From contig DLGP01000134.1 in assembly GCA_002482765.1 (NCBI GenBank), forward strand, positions 283-5,601: DNA of 5,319 nt, written 5' to 3'. The stretch comes from Alphaproteobacteria bacterium UBA7691 (GTDB lineage Bacteria; Pseudomonadota; Alphaproteobacteria; Ferrovibrionales; Ferrovibrionaceae). Position 1 is the first letter of the stretch. Each line of letters opens with the position of its first letter. A program made the translations under genes and the position numbers. The notes under the pieces were generated by a model. It was not told where the DNA came from and ran no database searches. It saw only the letters and a program-made list of their open reading frames with translations. Positions 1 through 4,894 of the stretch are shown here, in pieces.

Positions 1-201
1 GGGCATGCCGCCCAGCACGGCGGCTTGCGGATTCTGCGCGCCGGCAAAGCCAGGCAGCGGCGGTCCCAGGCGATCCAGCGCCTGCATATTCACGATCACG
101 CTGCCGCCGCCGACATAACTGGTCTGGGCCACAGCGATATGGGAAACCGGCAGCGCCAGCGCCAGCACGGCGAGCGAAAGCTTTGTCAGCTTGACGGCCA
201 T
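1..201 (-). CDS. Exported protein of unknown function, 5' part only
   Basis: An open frame starts with ATG at 201 and stays open for 67 codons to the left edge, so only the N-terminus is present. The first 25 or so residues are a clear Sec-type signal peptide: basic start (MAVKLTK), hydrophobic core (LSLAVLALAL), then a probable cleavage after AVA, giving a mature protein that begins QTSY. No cysteine follows the cleavage site, so it is not a lipoprotein. The mature start is glycine-rich and contains the segment GGGSVIVNMQALDRLGPP. From memory this resembles N-termini of some alphaproteobacterial OmpA-like envelope proteins, but that is unverified and the diagnostic part lies outside the window. 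A weak G-run (211-215) stands nine bases before the start. The gene follows suhB on the same strand after 91 bases and has its own candidate promoter at 236-264. Confidence 0.7.
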   Translation of the reverse strand, partial: MAVKLTKLSLAVLALALPVSHIAVAQTSYVGGGSVIVNMQALDRLGPPLPGFAGAQNPQAAVLGGMP

Positions 202-235
202 TGGTCTAATCCCCCGGTTACGCAATACCGCACGA

Positions 236-264
236 ACGATAGCGGACCTTGGCCACTAGCTCAA
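236..264 (-). promoter_or_regulatory. Candidate sigma-70 promoter for the exported-protein gene
   Basis: Read on the minus strand, TTGAGC (259-264) and TATCGT (236-241) are separated by exactly 17 bases, each matching four of six consensus positions. Transcription would begin near 229, giving a leader of about 28 bases before the ATG at 201. I see no intrinsic terminator between suhB and this promoter, so read-through from the upstream operon is also possible. Confidence 0.35.
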
Positions 265-292
265 CCCGGCAAACTATTCAACTTAGAGCGAA

Positions 293-1087
293 TTAAGCCG
301 GTTTATTGAGCAATTTCTGGATCGGGGTATACAGCGTGTCATTGCTGGCCAGGATATCGCCGGTGGCCTGCATGGTGTCGCCGCCACGCAGGTCGGTGAC
401 CAAGCCGCCGGCCTCGCGCACCAGCACAATGCCAGCAGCAATATCCCAGATCGACAGGCCCCGTTCCCAGAAGGCGTCATAGCGCCCGGCGGCAACATAG
501 GCCAGGTCCAGTGCTGCGGCGCCCATGCGGCGGATGCCGGCCACTTCCGGCATCACGGCGGCCAGTTCGCGGCGGAATTGGGCATGGTCGCCCCGGCCAT
601 GGAACGGGATGCCGGTGGCCAGCACCGCATCGGGCAACTTGCGGCGGGCGGAAACCCGCAAGCGGCGCTCGTTGACAAAGGCGCCCTGGCCCTTTTCGGC
701 CCAGAACAGCTCGTCGCGCACCACATCCAGCACGATGCCGGCAATCAGCTCGCCTTCGCGCTGCACGGCGATGGAAATGGCAAAATGCGGGATGGCATGC
801 AGGAAATTGGTGGTGCCGTCGAGCGGATCGATGACCCAGTAATTCTTGCCGTCCTTGGCCTCGATGCGGCCGCCTTCTTCCATGATGAAGCCGAAATCCG
901 GCCGCAGCTTGGCTAATTCCACCTGCAAGGCCTTTTCGGCCTTGCGATCGGCGGCGGAGACAAAATCGGCTGGCCCCTTGCGGCTGACCTGAAGATGCTC
1001 AACCTCGTTGAAATCACGCAGCAGGCCGCGCGCAGCCTTGCGCGCCGAATTGGTCATCGCGTTGATCAGGGCGGATCGCAGGGCCAT
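293..1087 (-). CDS. suhB: Inositol-1-monophosphatase family protein (SuhB-type)
   Basis: The 264-residue product is a full-length Mg2+-dependent, Li+-sensitive phosphatase of the inositol monophosphatase family, which hydrolyses myo-inositol phosphates and related sugar phosphates in the cytoplasm. Metal-site residues are visible in order: EEGG (Glu70/71), the first signature DPLDGTTNF with Asp87 and Asp90, and the second signature WDIAAGIVLVREAGG with Asp215. The frame stays open upstream to 1309, but the start at 1087 gives the MALRSALIN N-terminus that I recall as typical of alphaproteobacterial homologues. A later ATG at 1057 would remove it. Neither start has a strong Shine-Dalgarno sequence. 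The gene is last in the metY-hydrolase-thiE-suhB run, 61 bases after thiE. In E. coli SuhB also assists ribosomal RNA antitermination. Whether that applies here cannot be seen. The true substrate is not set by sequence alone. Confidence 0.93.
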   Translation of the reverse strand: MALRSALINAMTNSARKAARGLLRDFNEVEHLQVSRKGPADFVSAADRKAEKALQVELAKLRPDFGFIMEEGGRIEAKDGKNYWVIDPLDGTTNFLHAIPHFAISIAVQREGELIAGIVLDVVRDELFWAEKGQGAFVNERRLRVSARRKLPDAVLATGIPFHGRGDHAQFRRELAAVMPEVAGIRRMGAAALDLAYVAAGRYDAFWERGLSIWDIAAGIVLVREAGGLVTDLRGGDTMQATGDILASNDTLYTPIQKLLNKPA

Positions 1088-1148
1088 AGGTTTCGTGCTC
1101 GACCGAAGGTAAAGGAAGCCGGGGGGAGGCGGAAAGGCGCGGAACCTA
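1088..1148 (-). other. C-rich spacer between thiE and suhB
   Basis: On the coding (minus) strand this 61-base gap is strongly pyrimidine-rich, with roughly twice as many C as G residues and a C6 run. It shows no hairpin, no U-tract, no promoter-like hexamers and no obvious Shine-Dalgarno sequence. It could simply be spacer. C-rich, G-poor unstructured RNA is also what Rho prefers, so partial Rho-dependent polarity before suhB is conceivable. Confidence 0.3.
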
Positions 1149-1811
1149 TCAGCCAAGCCCCGGATTGGCAATTGCTTGGTGAAACGCCTGCACTGCCGCT
1201 GCCGGGCCGCCCGGATGCTGCCAGATACCGGCCGAAACCGCCAGGAAATCCGCCCCGGCACGCACCAGCGGCGGGCAATTCTCCGCCGTGATGCCGCCGA
1301 TGGCGACACAGGGTATTTCCATCAAATCATGCCACCAGGCCACCAGATCGGGTTCGGCCTGGAATTTCGGCTGCTTGGTGCTGGTGGGGAAGAAGGCGCC
1401 GAAAGCCACATAATCGGCGCCAGCCTCGGCCGCTTCCATCGCCAGGTGGCGGGAATTGTGGCAGGTGACGCCCACAATCCGATCCGGGCCGAGCAGGCGG
1501 CGGGCTTCCTCATAGGGCGTGTCCTGCTGGCCGATATGCACACCATCGGCGCCCAGCTTCACGGCCAGGTCGGGCCGGTCGTTGATCAGCAGCGCCACGT
1601 CATGTTCATGGCAGATCGGCAACACGGCCTCGGCGGCGCGGCGGAAGGCATTGTCGGCGGCCGGCGCCTCGCCATCCTTGAGGCGCAATTGCAGGCAGGC
1701 CACATCGCCGGCGCCGCAGGCGGCCTTGAGCTGTTCGGCAAAGGCCGCCGGATCAAGCACCGGCGGGGTGATCAGGTAGAGCCGTGTGGTGGTCGCTTGT
1801 TTGCTGCTCAT
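1149..1811 (-). CDS. thiE: Thiamine-phosphate synthase (thiamine-phosphate pyrophosphorylase)
   Basis: The 220-residue product is a complete ThiE. It condenses hydroxymethylpyrimidine diphosphate with the thiazole phosphate to give thiamine monophosphate and pyrophosphate in the cytoplasm. Family landmarks of the TIM barrel appear in order: LYLITPP (11-17), QLRLKD (41-46) for pyrimidine and diphosphate contacts, NDRPDLA (77-83) and DGVHIGQQD (89-97) with the Mg2+-site aspartates, GVTCH (114-118), GADYVAFGAFFPTSTK (131-146), IGGITAEN (171-178) and AVSAGIW (191-197) for phosphate binding. The start codon overlaps the stop of the hydrolase gene as ATGA (1808-1811), pointing to translational coupling. 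A weak AAGG lies ten bases before the start. No other thiamine gene is nearby and there is no TPP riboswitch directly before it, so control probably comes from the metY leader. Confidence 0.94.
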   Translation of the reverse strand: MSSKQATTTRLYLITPPVLDPAAFAEQLKAACGAGDVACLQLRLKDGEAPAADNAFRRAAEAVLPICHEHDVALLINDRPDLAVKLGADGVHIGQQDTPYEEARRLLGPDRIVGVTCHNSRHLAMEAAEAGADYVAFGAFFPTSTKQPKFQAEPDLVAWWHDLMEIPCVAIGGITAENCPPLVRAGADFLAVSAGIWQHPGGPAAAVQAFHQAIANPGLG

Positions 1812-2599
1812 GCCAGGAAAGCCTTCAACGAATCCAGGGTTTCATCAGGCTTTTCGCCCATCATCAGATGGCCACAATCCGCCAGCACATCCACCCGCGC
1901 CTGTTTCAGCTGCTTGGCAAAGGCCGCGCCGCCGCGCGCCGGGGTCATCATGTCGCGGGCGCCGGACAGCACCTGCACCGGGCAGGTTATCGCCGCCGCT
2001 GCCGCATCGCCGCCAGCATAGGCATTGCAGATGCGGAAACCGGTGGCCAGGGCCGTGCGCGGGGCGCGGTCGGTGAGCCGGATCGCGCCGCCCAGCAGCC
2101 AGCCGCCAGGATTGCGGTTGCCGCCGATATGGCTTTTGCGCGCCAGCATCCAGTCATTCATCAGCGCGATGGCTTTGAAATCGCCGCTATCGGCCAGCGC
2201 CTGCAATTCCGGGTTCACCGCCATCGGCAAGCTGAAGCCAAGCAGCGACAATTTGCTCACCCGCCCCGGATGCCGTGCGGCGGCTTCAAGCCCGATCAGC
2301 GCACCCATCGAATGGCCCACCAGCGCGGCTTGCTCCACACCGGCGGCATCCAGCAGTTGCGGCAGCCAATCGGCAAAAGCCTCGATACTCTGCGGCATCG
2401 GCCCGTCTGACTTGCCATTGCCCGGCAGGTCCACGGCCAGCACCGACCAGCCATGATAGGCGAACCAGCGCGTTTGCAGCGCCCAGATGGTATGGTCGCA
2501 GGCATTGCCATGGATGAACACCACGGCGGGCTGCGCCTTGTCGAAGGCCTTGCCGCCGGTGGCTGCGAAAACCTTTTTACCTTGAACCTCAAGCCACAT
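1808..2599 (-). CDS. Alpha/beta-fold hydrolase, substrate unknown
   Basis: The 263-residue product is a single-domain alpha/beta hydrolase, probably cytoplasmic because no signal peptide is visible. The complete catalytic set is present: the oxyanion-hole HGN (30-32), the nucleophile elbow GHSMG with Ser97, the acid Asp216 in SGARD, and His244 in CGHLM. The strand-turn segment VLAVDLPGNGKSDGP (53-67) is typical of MhpC-like esterases and thioesterases. It is too short and has the wrong elbow for homoserine acetyltransferase (MetX, about 370 residues with GGSMGG), so it should not be taken for the partner that makes MetY's substrate. The start is well set: TAAGGG at 2609-2614, overlapping the metY stop, lies nine bases before the ATG. 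The gene is sandwiched between metY (12-base gap) and thiE (ATGA overlap), so it belongs to the same transcript, but the pathway link is unknown. Confidence 0.9.
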   Translation of the reverse strand: MWLEVQGKKVFAATGGKAFDKAQPAVVFIHGNACDHTIWALQTRWFAYHGWSVLAVDLPGNGKSDGPMPQSIEAFADWLPQLLDAAGVEQAALVGHSMGALIGLEAAARHPGRVSKLSLLGFSLPMAVNPELQALADSGDFKAIALMNDWMLARKSHIGGNRNPGGWLLGGAIRLTDRAPRTALATGFRICNAYAGGDAAAAAITCPVQVLSGARDMMTPARGGAAFAKQLKQARVDVLADCGHLMMGEKPDETLDSLKAFLA

Positions 2600-2611
2600 T
2601 GCTAACGTCCC

Positions 2612-3925
2612 TTACTCGGCGGCTTGCGCGGGGATCGCCTTGGCGGCGGCGCGCAGGGCCTGATTCAAATCGTCGATCAGGTCGGCCGGGTCTTCCAGGC
2701 CAACGGAAAGCCGCACCAATTCCTCGCCGATGCCGGCGGCCTTGAGTTCCGGCGCACTCATCTGCTGATGCGTGGTGCTGGCGGGATGGATCACCAGCGA
2801 CTTGGCATCGCCAACATTGGCCAGATGCGAAAATACCTGCAAGGCCTCGATCAGCGCCCGGCCGGCAGCGCGGCCGCCCCTGACGCCGAAGCTGAACACC
2901 GCGCCGCTGCCCTTCGGCAGCAGCCGCTTGGCCAGTTCATGATCCTTGTGTTCGGGCAGTTCGGGATAGCTGACCCATTCCACGCCCTTATGGCCCTTCA
3001 GGAAGACCACCACCTTGCGCGCATTCGCCACATGGCGCTCCATGCGCAACGGCAGGGTTTCCACGCCTTGCAGGATATGGAAGGCATTGGTGGGGCTGAG
3101 GCAGGCGCCGAAATCACGCAAGCCTTCGGCGCGGGCGCGCATGATGAAGGCGGCAGGGCCGAATTCCTCGGCAAAATCCAGGCCGTGATAGCCGGCATAG
3201 GGTTCGGTCAGGGTGGGGAATTTGCCGCTGGCTTCCCAATCAAACCGGCCGCCATCGATCAGCGCGCCGCCGATGGCAACACCATGGCCGCCGAGGAATT
3301 TGGTGGCCGAATGCATCACCAGATCGGCGCCATGTTCAAAGCCCTTGAACAGATAGGGCGTGGCGAAAGTGCAATCCAGCATCAGCGGCAGCCCGGCTTC
3401 ATGGGCGATGGCGGCCCAGGCCGGCACATCTAGCACTTCCAGGCCGGGATTACCCAGAATTTCGCCAAACACCAGCCGGGTTTCCGGCTTGATCGCCGCC
3501 TTGAGCGCGGCATGATCGCGCGGATCAACAAAGCTGGTGGTGATGCCGAAGCGCGGCAGGGTATGCACCAGGATATTGTAGCTGCCGCCGTAGATGTTGC
3601 GGCTGGCGACGATATGGCCGCCCTGGCCCATCAGCGTAGTGATGGCCAGATGCAGCGCCGCCTGGCCTGATGCGGTGCAGACCGCGCCAACGCCGCCTTC
3701 CAGCGCCGCCAGCCGTTCTTCCAGCACCGCCACGGTGGGGTTGGAGATCCGCGAATAGATATGGCCGGCGCGTTCCAGGTTGAACAGTGCCGCGGCATGA
3801 TCGGCATCGCGGAACACATAGCTGGTGGTCTGGTAGATCGGCAGCGCACGGGCGCCAGTGGTCGGGTCGGGCTGCTGGCCGGCATGCAGGCTCAGCGTGT
3901 CGAAGCCAAGGAATTTCGGGTCCAT
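2612..3925 (-). CDS. metY: O-acetylhomoserine sulfhydrylase (aminocarboxypropyltransferase)
   Basis: The 437-residue product is a PLP enzyme of the Cys/Met metabolism family. MetY joins O-acetylhomoserine with sulfide to give homocysteine, the direct-sulfhydrylation route to methionine. Visible landmarks are GFDTLSLHAGQQPDPTTGAR (7-26), YSRISNPT (57-64, contacts the PLP phosphate of the neighbouring subunit), the Tyr112 region NIYGGS that stacks on PLP, Asp184 in LMLDCTFATPYL, the SATKF motif with the PLP-binding Lys209, and RLSVGLED with Arg415 for the substrate carboxylate. The length of about 430 residues favours MetY over the shorter MetB/MetZ enzymes (about 390-400). Some members accept O-succinylhomoserine, which sequence cannot exclude. 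The start at 3925 is supported by AGAGG at 3932-3936, six bases upstream. It is the first gene of the run and is preceded by a leader with an intrinsic terminator. Confidence 0.94.
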   Translation of the reverse strand: MDPKFLGFDTLSLHAGQQPDPTTGARALPIYQTTSYVFRDADHAAALFNLERAGHIYSRISNPTVAVLEERLAALEGGVGAVCTASGQAALHLAITTLMGQGGHIVASRNIYGGSYNILVHTLPRFGITTSFVDPRDHAALKAAIKPETRLVFGEILGNPGLEVLDVPAWAAIAHEAGLPLMLDCTFATPYLFKGFEHGADLVMHSATKFLGGHGVAIGGALIDGGRFDWEASGKFPTLTEPYAGYHGLDFAEEFGPAAFIMRARAEGLRDFGACLSPTNAFHILQGVETLPLRMERHVANARKVVVFLKGHKGVEWVSYPELPEHKDHELAKRLLPKGSGAVFSFGVRGGRAAGRALIEALQVFSHLANVGDAKSLVIHPASTTHQQMSAPELKAAGIGEELVRLSVGLEDPADLIDDLNQALRAAAKAIPAQAAE

Positions 3926-3931
3926 CGGGTG

Positions 3932-3936
3932 CCTCT
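3932..3936 (-). promoter_or_regulatory. Shine-Dalgarno site of metY
   Basis: AGAGG on the minus strand stands six bases before the ATG at 3925. It lies downstream of the leader terminator, so only transcripts that pass the terminator carry it. Confidence 0.7.
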
Positions 3937-3973
3937 TATGCGAATCACGGCAGGACTTTACTGCATGCCGGGC

Positions 3974-4010
3974 AAAAAAATAGGCCGCCCCACATTTACC
4001 GGGACGACCT
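3974..4010 (-). terminator. Intrinsic terminator in the metY leader (attenuator)
   Basis: On the metY strand a 10-pair stem (4001-4010 with 3982-3991; inner arms GGTCGTCCC and GGGGCGGCC) closes a 9-base loop (GGTAAATGT), and is followed at once by TATTTTTTT with seven consecutive T at 3974-3980. Two of the stem pairs are G-U on this strand and would be C-A mismatches on the other, so the structure is suited to minus-strand RNA. It ends 48 bases before the metY ATG. The next gene upstream runs the other way, so there is no foreign minus-strand gene in the window for it to terminate. The simplest reading is conditional termination of the metY operon. A flanking A-run (4010-4013) opposite the T-run means that a weak plus-strand effect cannot be excluded. 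Confidence 0.82.
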
Positions 4011-4061
4011 TTTGCACAGCCTCAATCCCAAACGGGGCGAATGAGGGCGTGATGGCATCAT
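3996..4061 (-). CDS. Possible leader peptide upstream of metY (21 codons)
   Basis: A short frame begins with two ATG codons (4061 and 4058) and ends with TAA at 3996-3998, inside the loop of the leader terminator. The peptide is basic, begins MMPSRPHSP and ends RLCKRSSR. Its only cysteine codon (TGC, 4014-4016) lies four bases before the terminator stem. A ribosome paused there would cover the 5' arm of the terminator and favour read-through into metY, which would make sense as a cysteine or sulfur sensor. Against this, there is no recognisable Shine-Dalgarno sequence, there is only one Cys codon, and frames of this length arise by chance. It is reported as a candidate, not as an established gene. 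Confidence 0.25.
   Translation of the reverse strand: MMPSRPHSPRLGLRLCKRSSR
4015..4051 (-). promoter_or_regulatory. Long leader hairpin preceding the metY terminator
   Basis: On the minus strand, CACGCCCTCA (4042-4051) pairs with TGAGGCTGTG (4015-4024) over ten positions with one C-C mismatch and one G-U pair, enclosing a 17-base apical part that holds CGCCCC and GGG runs. The hairpin ends four bases before the terminator stem. Within its apex, 4032-4040 (TCGCCCCGT) can alternatively pair with 3985-3993 (GTGGGGCGG), the 3' arm of the terminator. That gives a possible antiterminator helix that excludes the terminator. This is the layout expected of a riboswitch or attenuator, but I recognise no SAM-I, SAM-II, SAM-IV, SAH, TPP or cobalamin aptamer consensus in it. 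Confidence 0.55.
4050..4060. repeat. Perfect 11-base palindrome in the metY leader
   Basis: TGATGGCATCA reads as a perfect odd palindrome (TGATG and CATCA around one base). It falls about 35-45 bases downstream of the predicted metY start of transcription and overlaps the start of the possible leader peptide. It could be an operator half of a dimeric regulator, or chance. I cannot assign a protein to it. Confidence 0.25.
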
Positions 4062-4101
4062 ATTGCAACGGGGGTGTTTGCCGGAAAAGGCGGCCGCCGC
4101 G

Positions 4102-4107
4102 AGTATA
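4102..4107 (-). promoter_or_regulatory. Probable -10 element of the metY operon
   Basis: TATACT on the minus strand matches five of six consensus positions. A -35 box is poorly defined: the T-rich stretch around 4123-4130 lies at about the right distance but matches TTGACA weakly, so an activator may be needed. Transcription from here would start near 4095 and give a leader of about 170 bases that includes both the long hairpin and the terminator. Confidence 0.45.
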
Positions 4108-4157
4108 CCCACATGGACGGGCTTAAAACTGGCGCGACGGCCGTTTTGAGTTCCAAC

Positions 4158-4164
4158 AGGGAGG
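4158..4164 (+). other. Orphan Shine-Dalgarno-like sequence
   Basis: AGGGAGG followed by AAACAC looks like a strong ribosome-binding site on the plus strand, but no ATG, GTG or TTG follows at a useful distance. The next ATG codons (4208, 4215) are over 40 bases away and open only very short frames. It may be a relic of a lost gene start or chance. Confidence 0.25.
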
Positions 4165-4206
4165 AAACACGAGACTAACTGAGGCTACTTTAGCTTATCC
4201 CGCTTA

Positions 4207-4225
4207 ATGAAGCATGAAGCTGCTT
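4207..4225. promoter_or_regulatory. Candidate autoregulatory operator of the TetR gene
   Basis: The 7-base unit ATGAAGC is repeated in tandem at 4207-4213 and 4214-4220. Overlapping it, AAGCA (4210-4214) and TGCTT (4221-4225) form a 16-base inverted repeat with a six-base spacer, and AAGCTGCTT (4217-4225) is a shorter perfect palindrome. The position, touching the candidate -35 box and about 40-60 bases before the repressor start codon, is where TetR-family proteins usually bind to control their own gene. Assignment rests on position and symmetry only. Confidence 0.28.
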
Positions 4226-4254
4226 TGGCGGTTTTCTGCTCGTAGAAATAGTGT
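4225..4254 (+). promoter_or_regulatory. Weak candidate promoter of the TetR gene
   Basis: TTGGCG (4225-4230) matches four of six -35 positions and TAGTGT (4249-4254) three of six -10 positions, with 18 bases between them. Transcription would start a few bases before the ATG at 4267, giving an almost leaderless message. The match is poor and is proposed mainly because nothing better is seen close to the gene. Confidence 0.2.
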
Positions 4255-4266
4255 AGGGTCGGCGCC

Positions 4267-4857
4267 ATGGCTGAACGACCCGAGATAGCGCCGCAGCCGG
4301 TGCCAGATCGCCTGCTGGATGCGGCATTGGAGTGTTTTCGCCGCCTGGGCATTCAGCGCGCCCGGGTGGAGGATATCGCCAGCGCCGCCGGCATGGCGCG
4401 CACGGCTGTTTATCGTTTTTATCCCAGCAAGCGCGCCATTGCTGCTGCCGTGGTGGCGCGGGTGCTGCTGACCGACGAGGCCCGGCTGGCCGATCTGGCG
4501 CGCAACCGGGATCGTAGCCCGGTGGCGCGGCTGAAAGCCGTGTTGCTGGCCGAGGCGGAATTGATGCGGCTGCTGCTGGCGGATCGCTGCCTGGCTGAAT
4601 TGCTGGCGCTGGTGTTGCTGGAAAACAGCGATGTGTGGGAACAGCATCGGCGCGGCCTGCGCGGGCTTTATGCCGGCGTGCTGCGTGATGGCCAGCGTGC
4701 CGCCCGCTGGCGCAATGGCAATATCGAAGCCCTGGCGCAGACAGTGGAGGATTTGACCCGGCCTTTGCATGATGCGCGCCTGCTGCTGGAAAGCGGCCCG
4801 CGTGAAGCCGCCCTGGTGGATGCGGTGCTGGAATGGCTGGAGCGGCGCACGCGCTAG
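4267..4857 (+). CDS. TetR/AcrR-family transcriptional regulator
   Basis: The 196-residue product has a typical N-terminal TetR DNA-binding domain. Residues 14-31 form the first helix (DRLLDAALECFRRLGIQR), VEDIASAAGM (34-43) is the scaffold helix of the helix-turn-helix, and ARTAVYRFYPSKRAI (44-58) is the recognition helix with the family's Y-x-F-Y-x-x-K-x-x-I signature. The remaining residues are Leu/Ala/Arg-rich and helical, as expected of a ligand and dimer domain, and give no clue to the ligand. The start is fixed: an in-frame TAG at 4249-4251 excludes extension, and AGGG (4255-4258) stands eight bases before the ATG. It is divergent from metY and 37 bases before a small membrane-protein gene, which is its most likely co-transcribed partner and possible target. 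A role in metY control is possible but has no direct support. Confidence 0.9.
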   Translation: MAERPEIAPQPVPDRLLDAALECFRRLGIQRARVEDIASAAGMARTAVYRFYPSKRAIAAAVVARVLLTDEARLADLARNRDRSPVARLKAVLLAEAELMRLLLADRCLAELLALVLLENSDVWEQHRRGLRGLYAGVLRDGQRAARWRNGNIEALAQTVEDLTRPLHDARLLLESGPREAALVDAVLEWLERRTR

Positions 4858-4860
4858 GCT

Positions 4861-4866
4861 TATACT
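4861..4866 (+). promoter_or_regulatory. Possible -10 element before the membrane-protein gene
   Basis: TATACT, identical to the metY -10 candidate, lies just after the TetR stop and 29 bases before the GTG start of the next gene. The best -35 at 17 bases (TGGAGC, 4838-4843, inside the TetR gene) is weak. Co-transcription from the TetR gene is equally likely. Confidence 0.25.
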
Positions 4867-4882
4867 GCCGCAGGATCAAACT

Positions 4883-4886
4883 GGAG
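4883..4886 (+). promoter_or_regulatory. Shine-Dalgarno site that sets the GTG start
   Basis: GGAG stands eight bases before GTG at 4895. It decides between this start and upstream in-frame ATG codons that lie inside the TetR gene. Confidence 0.6.
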
Positions 4887-4894
4887 CCGCGTCC

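Noticed and set aside
1088..1309. N-terminal extension of suhB to 1309
   Set aside because: The extra residues are Arg/Pro/Ser-rich and come from reading across the 3' end of thiE in another frame. The family N-terminus begins at 1087.
1176..2410. Long plus-strand open frames (281 and 208 codons) opposite thiE and the hydrolase gene
   Set aside because: Both are antisense to genes with complete family motifs, have no motifs of their own and no ribosome-binding sites that I can see.
1808..2599. Hydrolase as homoserine O-acetyltransferase (MetX)
   Set aside because: At 263 residues it is about 100 too short, and it has a GHSMG elbow rather than the GGSMGG of MetX.
2624..3433. 269-codon plus-strand open frame opposite metY
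   Set aside because: It lies wholly antisense to a clear metY. Its product is Gly/Ala/Gln/His-rich without domain motifs, as expected of a GC-rich antisense shadow.
4090..4099. GGCGGCCGCC palindrome upstream of the metY leader
   Set aside because: A ten-base GC-only palindrome is unsurprising in DNA of this composition and has no supporting context.
3926..4110. Known riboswitch (SAM-I, SAM-II, TPP, cobalamin) before metY
   Set aside because: Short resemblances such as GGTAAATG and GTTGCAA were seen, but the order and spacing of the conserved blocks I know for these classes are absent. A covariance search is the proper test.
3761..4126. 121-codon plus-strand frame covering the start of metY and its leader
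   Set aside because: It overlaps metY antisense, has no motif and runs through the leader terminator structures.
4113..4178. 21-codon plus-strand frame (starts MDGLKTGATA) in the divergent region
   Set aside because: It has no ribosome-binding site before it, overlaps the metY promoter antisense and contains the orphan Shine-Dalgarno sequence near its end.
4190..4879. Minus-strand frames (229 and 188 codons) opposite the TetR gene
   Set aside because: They are antisense to a convincing TetR protein, with low-complexity Pro/Ala/Gln-rich products. One would also run through the shared promoter region.
4769..4894. Upstream start of the membrane protein inside the TetR gene
   Set aside because: The added residues read the TetR 3' end in another frame. 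The GGAG-GTG pair at 4883-4897 gives a better start.
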